A DNA stretch of 64,000 nucleotides from positions 186,001-250,000 of the forward strand of contig JAWKHL010000002.1 in NCBI GenBank assembly GCA_041394845.1. Reading direction: 5' to 3'. This stretch comes from JAHCHG01 sp041394845 (GTDB taxonomy: Bacteria > Acidobacteriota > Blastocatellia > Pyrinomonadales > Pyrinomonadaceae). Below the pieces are notes generated by a model. That model was not told the origin of the DNA and did not search any database. It saw nothing but the letters and a program-made list of their open reading frames with translations. Shown here piece by piece: positions 18,801-27,979 of this stretch (position 1 is its first letter; each line of letters opens with the position of its first letter). The position numbers were made by a program, and so were the translations under genes.

Positions 18801-19970
18801 AGCCAGAGTGATGGGCACCAAATTGCCGTTAAAAAGCACGAACTGCTGATAAATGGCCGACGGACCGGCTACGGTTGTCGGAAACATCGCCGCAACACTG
18901 GCCGGAACCCATCCGCCGTTGTTGGTTCTGACCAGATTTCTGAAATCTCCGGCCCTCTCGGCCGCAGTCGGCAAAAGCGATGTCGTCGTGATAAAGTCCT
19001 TTCTCCAGCGGGGCTCCCAGGCGAAGAAAAAGAAGGTTTTGTCGCGTCCGTCATAGATTACGGGTCCGCCCTGGCCGAAGGCCGGGAAAAAGACCGGGCC
19101 GCCGACCGTCACCGAAACCTGATTGTAACGCAGATTGTTAGGGGTTCGGGGCGTGGTTCCGATCCTGAAAGGCTGAGCATTGGTCACCGGGTTGCGGATG
19201 TACCAGAGAGCTGTCCCGTTGATATCGTTGGTTCCGGACTTGGTGGTGGCATTGATCACGCCGCCTCCGGTCTGCCCGTATTCCGCCGAATAGGCAGAGG
19301 TTTGAACGGTGAATTCCTGAACCGTTTCCGGGGTAAAACTGACGACCGAACGGGCAATCCCGACTCCGGTATTGTTGACACCGTCGGCCAAAATCGCGGT
19401 GCTTCCCGGTCGTCCGCCGCCGAGACTCAGGTTAAAGCCGGGAACGGGTTGGCCGGAGGTTACTTCCGGGTCCTCGCTTCCCGCATCGCCCGAAACGTTG
19501 GGTACCGTAACGGCCAGATCGAGAACGCTCCGGTTATTAAGCGGAAGCTCCCGAAGTTGCCGTTCCGAAATGGTTTGCCCGATGGTCCCGGTTTCAGTAT
19601 TTATCAAAGCCAACTCCGATTCGACGGTTACCGTTTCCTCGATACTACCGGCTTCGAGAACCACATTAACGGATTCTATGGTGGCAGTATCAACCTTAAC
19701 CTCAGGAATGACGGTCGTCTTGAAATTCGGGGCTTCGACCGTAATTTTATACGCAACGGGTTCAAGCGAATTTGCCGCGAACCTACCATTGTCGGAAGTC
19801 GTGATAGTTATCGATTGATTTGTTCCGATGCTGGTAATGGTTACTTTGGCTCCCGGAACCAATGCGCCGGTGGAATCGGTCACAATCCCGCTTATGCCGC
19901 CTCTGTTGGTTTGGCCGAGGACCGCAAAACTCAAAAGCAAGATGAATATTACCGCCTGAGCTATCTTCAT
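15840..19970 (-). CDS. Oar-like TonB-dependent outer-membrane receptor
   Basis: This very large outer-membrane protein (about 1376 residues) probably takes up polysaccharide fragments. A signal peptide (VIFILLLSFAVLGQ) is followed by a carboxypeptidase-regulatory-like domain at about 25-105 (GGISGIVTDSTGALVPGAKVTIT). A plug-like region comes next, about 115-240 (LRELPLNNRSVLDLAVTVP, then QTSAYSAEYGQTGGGVINATTKSGTN), and a long beta-barrel ends in an aromatic-rich strand, YIQFGLRLFF. This layout is common in Acidobacteriota. The start is chosen at 19970, where GGAGG lies 6 bases upstream; an ATG five codons earlier lies on top of that site. It is transcribed away from a LacI regulator across a long intergenic region, suggesting local control. 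Substrate is inferred as pectic oligosaccharide. Confidence 0.9.
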   Translation of the reverse strand: MKIAQAVIFILLLSFAVLGQTNRGGISGIVTDSTGALVPGAKVTITSIGTNQSITITTSDNGRFAANSLEPVAYKITVEAPNFKTTVIPEVKVDTATIESVNVVLEAGSIEETVTVESELALINTETGTIGQTISERQLRELPLNNRSVLDLAVTVPNVSGDAGSEDPEVTSGQPVPGFNLSLGGGRPGSTAILADGVNNTGVGIARSVVSFTPETVQEFTVQTSAYSAEYGQTGGGVINATTKSGTNDINGTALWYIRNPVTNAQPFRIGTTPRTPNNLRYNQVSVTVGGPVFFPAFGQGGPVIYDGRDKTFFFFAWEPRWRKDFITTTSLLPTAAERAGDFRNLVRTNNGGWVPASVAAMFPTTVAGPSAIYQQFVLFNGNLVPITLAAGNQYCQFNDPRAMIVNITWNGMTVPTPQCNAAINANPMDALNVLPQQYIDPVAQRLLEFMPMGGDYFLDNGVIRNYVVNRQVTQNETRYTMRLDHNITRSNKIYFRYTVTPAIGVRDFGTDVNGNTGVYSDAKQFLISDEHIFTPSIVNNLRLNYTRGVFSEDFSPEFSINGGRNLANELGLPSLTAGGIPLFQISGDGGGNRGYNAFADVGSSGSTNNFNVEERFNINDIVYWNHGDMSWKFGVDLNKMRLNVVPFFGASGGRWEFRVVNTSSNRSTSLGNGGNNLASLLLGVPNAVQVRPVLLNYDYDWKGGAGFIQNDWKVRPNLSLNLGLRYSLQFPRTEKNDLQGVFRPDMAQTVTITDAQRTAIITGLGITPANPNYDAIVAQIPTTAQIPVFAFAGRGGRSRYLVPVDYMAFEPRFGFAWSPKFWKWGETRNAVIRGGYGISHVPLTGNNRLPSPDFGGFQAVSTVANGSTVGGTADPTQPVRLSTNPPFVAGGSLDQTLGISSDGLIVGNSLGVPGFAYPGDDAGQVPYSQNWNVSLSFNLLKNMVLEVAYIGNKGTNLYTPLVNINPRDSNFVELLEGSNIPAENTFADPLGRRNALGAVISIQRSSVTSSFFGFNTLNQSFNPSANSIRHAGYVLLQQRLTKGLSFTANYTYGKSIDDASDATPDVRVLTTGSTLGQVYYGAPRSGDRSISTFDIKHVFSSTFVWDLPFGRKGWLFNKAPAVVDQIIGGWTMSGVLRIQGGQPFLPFVTDTNRLSGVNRTVRLNLVPGVPIVNPLYSRNCPIGAGCEPYINPAAFTRPPKGSLGNAPRTLDVRAPTEEYFDLSIQKSFPMPFIGGEGKRRINFRMDLINAFNHPNFRYVNTGNTPPGYGTLPNEGLFTQADVNAWLAANPGRTADLTQINNLLINSRSATGALPLDFFSIPVPQGFATMNPNNFDITTLEGLKLYRLRQTYDSNFGTLFPVNNPRYIQFGLRLFF

Positions 19971-20775
19971 AATTTTCCTCCACATATGAATTGGTTTTTT
20001 GATTTCAGAATTAATTGATGCTGGAAAAAGATGAATTCAAACAACCTGCCTGAAAACGGGTTATTCAATTTCCTTTGGCTTTCGATTAAACTCCTTTTCC
20101 AAGATAAAGTTTTTCCAAGCTTGCCGGAGATGACCTTGGCAAACATCAACTTTTAATAAATCGCCCCCGAACGCAAAAATAGATTTGTTTCGGAAAACAA
20201 ATTGGAAATTCCAGAGAGAGATTGCAGAATTGATTATTTATGGCCGGAAGTTTGAATTATTTTTTCAAATTCCCCAAACCATCTCGCTTAGAAGTGCCTA
20301 AATTGCGTAAGTTAATCGCTTAAATGACTCTTCTCGAAAACTTCCAATAAAGTTCCCCTGACAGCTAATGAAATTAGATCGAAAGCTTTATTGAAAGCCG
20401 GGATTTCTCCTTTTCTCTTTAATTGGATTGACCAATTTATTTAATCAAATTTCTAAGAACTATTTCTTCCGGTTCTCTGCCTTGCCAATAGTGAACCGCT
20501 TAACTATAATAACTTCGACCAAGATTTCAATTGTAAAACAAATCCAAATTGGTAAAATAAGTTAATAGATTAGGACAGATTGGTAAAATAACATCTTTTC
20601 TTCCACTTGTCTAGAAAAAAATGCCTCTTGGGTAACTTTTTTCAAGACTCACAGGGCTTTAGGGCGTTTTGTCGTTGAACAAAACTTAAATGAAATGAAC
20701 AAAATAGACAAGAAAAATTAGATTTTTGTTGAAAATAGGTTTGACCATTTTAAATTAAGGGAGTAGTTAAAAATT
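19971..20775. other. Long AT-rich divergent regulatory region between receptor and LacI gene
   Basis: These 805 bases hold no convincing gene. Two LacI-operator-like sites with central CG are seen: TTAATCGCTTAA at 20312-20323 and TGAACCGCTTAA at 20492-20503. A 13-base direct repeat, ATTGGTAAAATAA, lies at 20548-20560 and 20579-20591. The region is markedly richer in A and T than its neighbours. Promoters for both divergent genes are expected here, but no confident -35/-10 pair could be assigned. Confidence 0.5.
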
Positions 20776-21783
20776 ATGAGAATCAAAGACGTAGCCAAAG
20801 AAGCGGGGGTTTCGACCGCCACGGTTTCTCATGTGATTAATGAAACCAAATTTGTAACGGACGAGACCCGCCGAAGAGTGCAGCAAGCCATCGAAAAGCT
20901 TAATTTTTATCCGAATGCGCACGCTCGGTCGCTCGCTTCCGGGCGGACAAATATCATCGGCCTGCTTGTTTCCGACATATCCAATCCCTTCTTCCCCGAA
21001 CTCGTCAAAAGCATAGAAACCGCTGCATTTGAACGCGGTTACAACGTGATGCTTTTCAATACTAATTACAATGCCGAACGGGCCGCCGATTACGTCAGGC
21101 GGCTTATTGAACTGAAAGTCGCAGGCGTGGCTTTAATGACCGCCGAACTTGACCCCGATTTGATCAAGGAGTTGCAGAAGCGAAATGTTCGCGCCGTCTT
21201 TAATGATCTGGGAGTGGTGGGCGAATATATGAGCAATATCGTCCTGGACTATTCCAGCGGGATTGAGGAGGCGGTTCGGCATCTTATTTCTCTGGGGCAC
21301 AAACGGATCGCCCACATTGCCGGTTCGAGCCGGATTCGTTCGGGCAACATTCGCCGGGAGGCTTTTGTCGAGGCGATGCGAAAGTTTCTGCCGGGGGCCG
21401 ATGATTCTTTGATTTTCGAGGGAGATTTTCGCTTTGAAAGCGGGCGGATGGCCGGCGCGAAAATTCTGGAGTTAAAGGAATTGCCGACGGCCGTCGTAGT
21501 TGCAAACGATATGATGGCTCTCGGCGCTATGGCTGAATTCAAGGCTGCCGGACTCAACGTTCCGCAGGATATTTCGATCGTCGGTTTCGACGACATCGCC
21601 TTTGCTTCGTTGTGCGAACCGCCACTGACGACCGTTTGTTCTCCGAGGGTGGAAATGGGACGCCGGGCGGTCGAGGCCTTGATGACGACCATAGAAAAAA
21701 CCGGAAAATCCGGGGCTGAAATTCGAATTCCGACCTATCTGATAATTCGCAAATCGACTTCTCCGCCTCGCAATAAGGACTAA
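20776..21783 (+). CDS. LacI-family transcriptional regulator
   Basis: This is a DNA-binding sugar-responsive repressor of 335 residues, usual for the family. The N-terminal helix-turn-helix and hinge are clear: MRIKDVAKEAGVSTATVSHVI and then FYPNAHARSLASGRTNIIGLL. The rest is a periplasmic-binding-protein-like effector domain (VSDISNPFFPELVKSIE, ISIVGFDDIAFASLCEPPLTTV). The start at ATG 20776 has GGGAG about 12 bases upstream. It stands between the receptor and the esterase-sulfatase-GH28 operon, and GH105 follows after 59 bases, so it probably controls both sides. The inducer is not evident; a pectin-derived sugar is plausible. Confidence 0.9.
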   Translation: MRIKDVAKEAGVSTATVSHVINETKFVTDETRRRVQQAIEKLNFYPNAHARSLASGRTNIIGLLVSDISNPFFPELVKSIETAAFERGYNVMLFNTNYNAERAADYVRRLIELKVAGVALMTAELDPDLIKELQKRNVRAVFNDLGVVGEYMSNIVLDYSSGIEEAVRHLISLGHKRIAHIAGSSRIRSGNIRREAFVEAMRKFLPGADDSLIFEGDFRFESGRMAGAKILELKELPTAVVVANDMMALGAMAEFKAAGLNVPQDISIVGFDDIAFASLCEPPLTTVCSPRVEMGRRAVEALMTTIEKTGKSGAEIRIPTYLIIRKSTSPPRNKD

Positions 21784-21842
21784 AGATAAATGGGGCTGAA
21801 AGATCTTTGGCCCGATGACACAGGAGTTTACCCGATTAATAA

Positions 21843-22940
21843 ATGATGAAAACCGTCAATCTAAAAACGTGCCGAATAATTTTTCTCCTGCTTATGATTC
21901 CGGGGCTCGCCGCCGCCCAGTCGAAATATTTCAAAGACTGGAAAACCGGCACTTCGCCCCGGGAAGTGGGCAAGCGCGTGGCTGAAAACTGGCTGAACCG
22001 TAGTTTCGAATATGAAAGCGGTAAGCGCAAATTCGTTATTTACCCGGAAATCTGCGCCTGGTACGGGGCTTTAACTGTTGCCGATGAGCTCGGCGACGCC
22101 CGACTCCGGGGCGATCTGATAAAAAAGTTTGCTCCTTTTCTGACTTCCGAAGGCGCCGAGCATATTTCGGAACAGGAACACGTCGATTACCGCGTTTTCG
22201 GAGTCGTTCCGTTGGAGATTTATTTGCAGAACAAGGATAAAAGACTGCTTGATCTGGGGAAGGGGTTTGCCGATCGCCAGTGGGAGAAAACGACTGCGGA
22301 CGGGATTACGGCGGAGGCTCGCTACTGGATCGATGATATGTATATGATCACGGCCGTCCAGACACAGGCTTATCGGACCACAAAAGATAGAAAATATCTG
22401 GACCGGGCGGCCACGACGGCGGCGGCTTATCTGGAAAAACTGCAACAACCGAACGGCCTTTTCTTTCACGCTCCCGATTCCAAATTTTACTGGTCGAGAG
22501 GAAACGGCTGGTTCGCCGCCGGAATGACCGAACTTCTGAGCGAATTGCCGAAAAATCATCCGAAACGGGCCGAGATTTTGAAAAGTTTTCAAAAGATGAT
22601 GGCTTCCTTGCTGAAATACCAGACGGAAAACGGTTTGTGGCGACAGTTGATCGATGAACCGACGTCTTGGGAAGAGACTTCCGGAACCGGAATGTTCGCG
22701 TTTGCGATGGTAACCGGCGTCAAAAAAGGCTGGCTGGATGCGAAGAAATACGGTCCGGCGGCTCGCAATGCGTGGCTCGGTTTGGTCGGGCATTTGGACG
22801 ATAAGGGAAATGTGTCGGACGTTTGCGAAGGAACGAATAAAGGCTATTCGGTTGAATATTACAATGACCGGCAGAGAAAAACCGGAGATCTGCACGGTCA
22901 GGCTCCGATCCTTTGGACGGCGACGGCGCTTTTAAGATGA
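21843..22940 (+). CDS. Second GH105 unsaturated uronyl hydrolase, secreted
   Basis: This 365-residue protein has a signal peptide ending near LAAAQ and the (alpha/alpha)6 barrel of GH88/GH105. Telling motifs are ARYWIDDMYMITAVQTQAYR, YWSRGNGWFAAGMTELL, GLWRQLIDEPTSWEETSGTGMFAFAM and the late GDLHGQAPILWTATALL. It is distinct from and shorter than the GH105 at 8508. Two paralogues suggest two different unsaturated products, for example from rhamnogalacturonan and from another uronide. It begins 59 bases after the LacI gene. The next 283 bases before the esterase contain no gene but do include TTAACCGTTTTT at 23126, similar to the LacI-type sites upstream. Confidence 0.85.
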   Translation: MMKTVNLKTCRIIFLLLMIPGLAAAQSKYFKDWKTGTSPREVGKRVAENWLNRSFEYESGKRKFVIYPEICAWYGALTVADELGDARLRGDLIKKFAPFLTSEGAEHISEQEHVDYRVFGVVPLEIYLQNKDKRLLDLGKGFADRQWEKTTADGITAEARYWIDDMYMITAVQTQAYRTTKDRKYLDRAATTAAAYLEKLQQPNGLFFHAPDSKFYWSRGNGWFAAGMTELLSELPKNHPKRAEILKSFQKMMASLLKYQTENGLWRQLIDEPTSWEETSGTGMFAFAMVTGVKKGWLDAKKYGPAARNAWLGLVGHLDDKGNVSDVCEGTNKGYSVEYYNDRQRKTGDLHGQAPILWTATALLR

Positions 22941-23223
22941 TTTGGCAGTTTTCCGGAATCTTCTATTTCCGAGAAAAGAAAACAAGAGGCTGTCAGATGA
23001 TTGGTAAAACCAATTATTGTTCTGATATTCTAACCGGGAAAGCCGTCAAATTCCGGAGTTCTTCAAAAGTTCCCGGCCGAAAGAAAAGGTTGTTGTTAAA
23101 TTGATGCTTTAAGCGGGATGGTCGGTTAACCGTTTTTCCGAAGTTGTCTGTCCACAACGACAAAAGATTTTAACCGGAAAAGATTTATCATCCTGTGCTG
23201 GAAAAAAGACTTTGAATATTTTT

Positions 23224-24126
23224 ATGAAACGAATAATTCTGTTTTGTTTTATCGCTCTGGTTTTTTCGATGATTTCGGTACGGGCCCAAACCGGAAAACC
23301 CATTCTTTTGTGGGAAAACGGTGCGCCGAATGCGTTGGGGCGGGAACCGCTCGATACGCCGACCATCACTCCTTTTATCGCGTCGAAGGACAAATCAACC
23401 GGCGCGGCCATCGTGATCTGTCCGGGCGGAGGTTACCAGCATCTGGCCGACGTAAAAGAAGGAAGTGCGGTTGCCGAATGGCTCAACTCGCTGGGCATCT
23501 CCGCCTTCGTTTTGAAGTATCGTCTCGGCCCTCGCTACAACCAGCCCGCCCAACTGCTCGATGCGGCCCGCGCATTAAGGACGGTTCGAGCCCGGGCGAA
23601 AGAGTGGAATCTGGACGAAAAACGCATCGGCATTCTGGGGTTTTCGGCCGGAGGCCATCTGGCTTCGACTCTTGCCACGCATTTCGACGCCGGAAAACCC
23701 GATTCTCCCGACAAGATCGAGCGCGTCGGTTCGCGCCCCGATCTGCAGATCCTGATCTATCCGGTCATATCGATGGGGGAATTTACCCATCAGGGTTCAA
23801 AGAGAAATCTTTTGGGCGAAGATCCGTCCGAAGATTTGGTCAGACTTTATTCCAACGAATTGCAGGTAACCGGGGAAACGCCGCCCGCTTTTCTGGTCCA
23901 TACGATGAACGACTCGGTCGTGCCGGTCGAAAACAGCCTGATGTTTGTTTCGGCCCTAAGAAAAGCGGGAGTTCCGTTCGAGTTTCATCTGTACGAGCGC
24001 GGTCCGCACGGATTCGGCCTGGCGCCGTCCGATCCCGTTCTGGCAAGTTGGGCCGACAGATGTGCCGATTGGCTCGCTCTGCACGGGTTCGCCAAATCGA
24101 AACCGGAAAACGCGAAAAATAAATAG
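23224..24126 (+). CDS. Secreted alpha/beta-hydrolase, carbohydrate esterase-like
   Basis: This is a secreted esterase of 300 residues with a signal peptide (IALVFSMISVRAQ). The alpha/beta-hydrolase fold shows the oxyanion-region motif VICPGGGYQHLA, the nucleophile elbow GFSAGGHLAS (S141), an aspartate in HTMNDSVVPVENS (D230) and a histidine in RGPHGFGL (H262). This is the arrangement of acetylxylan-esterase-like enzymes that remove acetyl groups from polysaccharides. The start is taken at ATG 23224; a TTG at 23212 would add four residues. It opens a tightly spaced operon (esterase, sulfatase, GH2, GH28, GH28, sulfatase). Activity on acetylated pectin is inferred from its neighbours. Confidence 0.82.
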   Translation: MKRIILFCFIALVFSMISVRAQTGKPILLWENGAPNALGREPLDTPTITPFIASKDKSTGAAIVICPGGGYQHLADVKEGSAVAEWLNSLGISAFVLKYRLGPRYNQPAQLLDAARALRTVRARAKEWNLDEKRIGILGFSAGGHLASTLATHFDAGKPDSPDKIERVGSRPDLQILIYPVISMGEFTHQGSKRNLLGEDPSEDLVRLYSNELQVTGETPPAFLVHTMNDSVVPVENSLMFVSALRKAGVPFEFHLYERGPHGFGLAPSDPVLASWADRCADWLALHGFAKSKPENAKNK

Positions 24127-24153
24127 GCCGTTGAGAATGCTGTAAAAGATATT

Positions 24154-25635
24154 ATGAAAACCCTTAAACGGAAAATAGTTTTGGTGATTTTTTTGGCGTT
24201 TTTTTCGCAAGTCGTAATGCCCTTCGTCCCGGCGGGCAAAGGGCTTTCGAAACGGGCGAAAAAGTTCAACGTTCTTTTTATCATTGCCGATGATCTGCGT
24301 CCGGAACTCGGAAGCTATGGCAATCAAATGATCAAAACCCCGAACATCGACAGAATCGCCCGACAGGGAACCCGTTTTGACAGGGCATATGCCCAATATC
24401 CGCTGTGCAATCCGTCGCGTTCTTCGCTTTTGACGGGGCGTTACCCGACGCAGACGCGAATCTACAACAACAACGATTACTTTCGCCGGACTTTTCCGGA
24501 TTGGATCACTTTGCCGCAGTATTTCAAACAAAACGGCTACGCGACTTTGAGAAGCGGAAAGATCTTTCACGGCGGGATCGACGATCAGGTGTCGTGGACC
24601 GAAGGGGGCGAACCGACCGATCCGGCCATCACCGAACGGGGCAAAACGCCGCCGGTTCAACCGAAGAAAGAAAGCGAGGACGATGAGAACGAATCGGCGA
24701 CGCCTCAACCGCAGGAGCCCAACAGAAAGGCTTCCAACTCCGACCGGATCATCGTTTTGCCGAACGACGGCGAATCGCACGGCGATTACAAAGCGGCGAC
24801 CCGTGCCATTAATATGTTGGAAAAATACAAAGACAAACCGTTCTTTCTGGCCGTCGGATTCGTCAAACCGCACAGCCCGCCGACCGCGCCGAAAAAATTC
24901 TTCGAGTTGTACGACGTCGACAAGATCCAGCTCCCGATCGATTTTTCCGTCAGACCGACGGCTCCGGCCGGTTTTCCGGAAGTCTCGGTTCCGGCCCGCA
25001 ACACCGATCTTTTTATCGGCCGCGACGCTTCGCCCGAACAGGCCCGGGAGATGATCCGCGCCTATTACGCTTCGACCGGTTTTATGGACGCCCAGGTCGG
25101 GCGGGTTTTGGACGCGCTTGAAAAAAACGGTCTGCAGGACGACACGATCATCGTCTTCTGGGGCGATCACGGTTATCATCTCGGCGAAAAAGGCAAATGG
25201 TCAAAGGCCTATTCGCTGTTTGAGATCGGTTTGCGCGTTCCGTTGATCATCGCAGTTCCGAAGGGCAAGCCGCAGGCAACCGAAGGGGTAGTCGAATCGC
25301 TTGATCTGTACCGGACTCTGGCCGACCTTTGCGGTTTGCCGCAACCGGAAAAAGTCGAGGGCAAAACTCTTGCCCCTTTGCTCAAAAATCCCAAAGCGAA
25401 GTGGGATCATCCGGCGTTCAGCGTAATGGAAAACCACGGCGTGTTCGGTCGTTCGGTGCGCTATAAAAACTGGCATTACGCCGAATATGAAGACGGAAAA
25501 CTCGGCGCGATGCTGTTCGACATTTCCGAAGATCCGCACGAACTAAAAAATCTCGCGGACGATGAAAAATACGCGAAAACCGTAATCGAGATGAAAAACC
25601 TTTTGAAGCGGATACCGACGGAAAACAAGAAATAA
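24154..25635 (+). CDS. Secreted sulfatase, iduronate-sulfatase-like
   Basis: This 493-residue type I sulfatase hydrolyses sulfate esters. A signal sequence (VLVIFLAFFSQVVMPFVPAG) precedes metal-binding LFIIADDLRPELGSYG and the sulfatase signature LCNPSRSSLLTGR, where C85 would be converted to formylglycine. Further family motifs are VGFVKPHSPPTAPKKFFELY and FWGDHGYHLGEKGKWSKA. Features of the iduronate-2-sulfatase-like group are visible. It needs a maturation enzyme, which is not in the window. It lies 27 bases after the esterase and 9 bases before GH2. A sulfatase among pectin genes is unusual; the sulfated substrate is unknown. Confidence 0.88.
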   Translation: MKTLKRKIVLVIFLAFFSQVVMPFVPAGKGLSKRAKKFNVLFIIADDLRPELGSYGNQMIKTPNIDRIARQGTRFDRAYAQYPLCNPSRSSLLTGRYPTQTRIYNNNDYFRRTFPDWITLPQYFKQNGYATLRSGKIFHGGIDDQVSWTEGGEPTDPAITERGKTPPVQPKKESEDDENESATPQPQEPNRKASNSDRIIVLPNDGESHGDYKAATRAINMLEKYKDKPFFLAVGFVKPHSPPTAPKKFFELYDVDKIQLPIDFSVRPTAPAGFPEVSVPARNTDLFIGRDASPEQAREMIRAYYASTGFMDAQVGRVLDALEKNGLQDDTIIVFWGDHGYHLGEKGKWSKAYSLFEIGLRVPLIIAVPKGKPQATEGVVESLDLYRTLADLCGLPQPEKVEGKTLAPLLKNPKAKWDHPAFSVMENHGVFGRSVRYKNWHYAEYEDGKLGAMLFDISEDPHELKNLADDEKYAKTVIEMKNLLKRIPTENKK

Positions 25636-25644
25636 GAAAACGGA

Positions 25645-27969
25645 ATGAAAACTGAAAATAAATTGGATCGTCGAAGTTTTTTAAAGACCGGCGCCATCGG
25701 AGCGGCGACGGTTTCTTTGCTTGCGAACTCATCGCAAAAAATTTTGGCCGAAGAGTTAACCGTTTTACCGAATCAAATTGCCAGACGACAAATTTTTCCG
25801 CTCAATCACGGCTGGCTTTACAGCGAAAAATTTACGCCCGAAGCGGTTCAGCCGAAATTCAACGATAAGAATTTCAAGATCGTCAATCTTCCGCACACCA
25901 ACAAAATGATGCCGTTGAGCGGCTTCGACGAACAGGATTATTGTTTCGTATCGATTTACCGGAAAAAATTCAGACTCCCGGAATCCGCGCAGGGTAAAAG
26001 GGTTTTTATAGATTTCGGCGGCGTGATGATGGCGGCGCGCGTTTTTCTCAACGGTCAGTTGATCGGCGAAAACAAAGGCGGCTTTAACGATTTTTCGTTT
26101 GAGTTGACAAAAAATATCAACTCAAACGGCGAAAATGTTTTGGCCGTTGAGGTCGATTCGACCGAGCGCAAAGACATTCCGCCGTTCGGAAATATGGTCG
26201 ATTATCTGACCTTCGGCGGCATCTACCGCGATGTCAGCTTACGCGTCGTCAACGAAACCTTTATCGAAAATGTTTTTGCCAAACCCGTCGACATTTTGAC
26301 CGACGATCGAAAATTGAATATCAGGATTTATCTGGCGGGCGAACCCAAAGGTTTAATCCTTACTGCCCGACTGTTCGACGGCGAAAAAAGCACTGTGTCT
26401 TCGGTCATTGATATTTCCGGCGGCAAATCGGAAATCAATCTGGACAGGTTAAATGATTTTCAACTCTGGGATGTCGACAATCCGAAACTTTACAAATTAA
26501 CCGTAACTCTTTCGGACGTTGAAAATTCCGGCCGCGAAAAAACTCTGGATGTTTATCAAACGCGCATCGGTTTCCGCGAAGCGAAATTCACCGAACAGGG
26601 GTTTTTCCTCAACGGAAAGCCGCTCAAATTGCGCGGTTTGAACCGTCATCAGACCTTCCCGTGGATCGGTCAGGCGATGCCCGCCAGAGTTCAGCAACGC
26701 GACGCCTGGATTTTGCGCAAAGAACTCAAATGCAACATCGTCCGCACCTCGCACTATATGCAGTCGCCGCATTTTCTCGACGCCTGCGACGAATACGGCC
26801 TTCTCGTTTTGGAAGAGATTCCCGGCTGGCAACATATCGGCGATAAAGATTGGCAGGATCTGGCGGTCCGCGATGTCGAGGCGATGATCCGGCGCGACCG
26901 GAATCATCCTTCGATCGTTTTGTGGGGCGTGCGGATCAACGAATCGGGCGACAATCACGATTTTTACGCGCGGACTAACGCGGCCGCGCACGAGCTCGAT
27001 GATTCCCGGCAAACGGGCGGGGTTCGCAACCGTTACGATTCGGAAAAACTCGAAGACGTTTTCACGATGAACGATTTCCGTTTTCCCTTGCGCCCGCCGC
27101 GCCATCCGCTTTATCTGGTAACCGAAACCAACGGTCATATGTACCCGACCAAGCGGGCCGACAACATCGAGCGGATCCGCGAACACGCGCATCGCCACGC
27201 CCGTTTTCACGATCAGATCGCTTCCGACCCCCAATATGCCGGCGGATTGGCCTGGTGCGCTTTCGATTACAACACGCACGATTATTTCGGTTCGGGCGAC
27301 CGGATCTGTTATCACGGCGTTTCCGACATTTTCCGCATCCCGAAACCGGCCGCCGGTTTTTACCGGTCGCAATGCGAGCCTTCGGAAGAGATCGTTCTCG
27401 AACCGGCTTTTGATTGGGCGCGCGGCGACGAGAACGAGACCTTTACCGACGCGCTGGTTTGTTCCAATTGCGAAAAACTGAAGTTTTACATCGGCGACCG
27501 CCTGATCGCGGAGGTCGGACCGGATCGCAAAACCTATCCGCATCTGAAATACGCGCCGTTTGCCGCGAACCTTCATTCCGGCATCGGCAAAGGTTGGGAC
27601 GATCTGACGATCGAGGGTTTCATCGCCGGCAAAAAGGTGATCGAAAGAAAAATGTCCGGCAAAGGGGTCGATCAAAAATTTATCGTCGAGGCCGATGATC
27701 TGGAATTGATCGCCGACGGGATCGATATGACGCGGGTCGTTTTCCGGGTCGCCGACGAATTCGGGAACACAAGGCCGTTTGCTCAGGCGGCCATCGAACT
27801 TTCGGTCGAGAACGGCGAGATCATCGGGGATAACCCGTTCGCTCTGATCGGCGGCGGCGGGGCGGTCTGGGTGAGATCGACCGAAAAAGCGGGGGTCATC
27901 AAATTAAGAGCGGGGCATCCGCGACTGGGAACGAAAACGGCCGAAATAAAAGGCGTCTCCGCCAAATAG
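25645..27969 (+). CDS. GH2 family beta-glycosidase, exported
   Basis: This GH2 enzyme of 774 residues is probably a beta-galactosidase or beta-glucuronidase type. The N-terminus has a Tat-like motif, DRRSFLKTGAIGAATVSLL. A sugar-binding jelly roll (VFLNGQLIGENKGGFNDFSFELT), an immunoglobulin-like domain and a barrel follow. The acid/base glutamate is in LWGVRINESGDN (about E433) and the likely nucleophile in YLVTETNGHMYP (about E494). A C-terminal beta domain ends in VRSTEKAGVIKLRAGHP. The usual G before the catalytic NE is replaced, since the sequence reads RINE. It is closely packed between the sulfatase (9 bases) and GH28 (10 bases). Substrate is not determined; galactan side chains are possible. 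Confidence 0.82.
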   Translation: MKTENKLDRRSFLKTGAIGAATVSLLANSSQKILAEELTVLPNQIARRQIFPLNHGWLYSEKFTPEAVQPKFNDKNFKIVNLPHTNKMMPLSGFDEQDYCFVSIYRKKFRLPESAQGKRVFIDFGGVMMAARVFLNGQLIGENKGGFNDFSFELTKNINSNGENVLAVEVDSTERKDIPPFGNMVDYLTFGGIYRDVSLRVVNETFIENVFAKPVDILTDDRKLNIRIYLAGEPKGLILTARLFDGEKSTVSSVIDISGGKSEINLDRLNDFQLWDVDNPKLYKLTVTLSDVENSGREKTLDVYQTRIGFREAKFTEQGFFLNGKPLKLRGLNRHQTFPWIGQAMPARVQQRDAWILRKELKCNIVRTSHYMQSPHFLDACDEYGLLVLEEIPGWQHIGDKDWQDLAVRDVEAMIRRDRNHPSIVLWGVRINESGDNHDFYARTNAAAHELDDSRQTGGVRNRYDSEKLEDVFTMNDFRFPLRPPRHPLYLVTETNGHMYPTKRADNIERIREHAHRHARFHDQIASDPQYAGGLAWCAFDYNTHDYFGSGDRICYHGVSDIFRIPKPAAGFYRSQCEPSEEIVLEPAFDWARGDENETFTDALVCSNCEKLKFYIGDRLIAEVGPDRKTYPHLKYAPFAANLHSGIGKGWDDLTIEGFIAGKKVIERKMSGKGVDQKFIVEADDLELIADGIDMTRVVFRVADEFGNTRPFAQAAIELSVENGEIIGDNPFALIGGGGAVWVRSTEKAGVIKLRAGHPRLGTKTAEIKGVSAK

Positions 27970-27979
27970 GTTTGAACAA

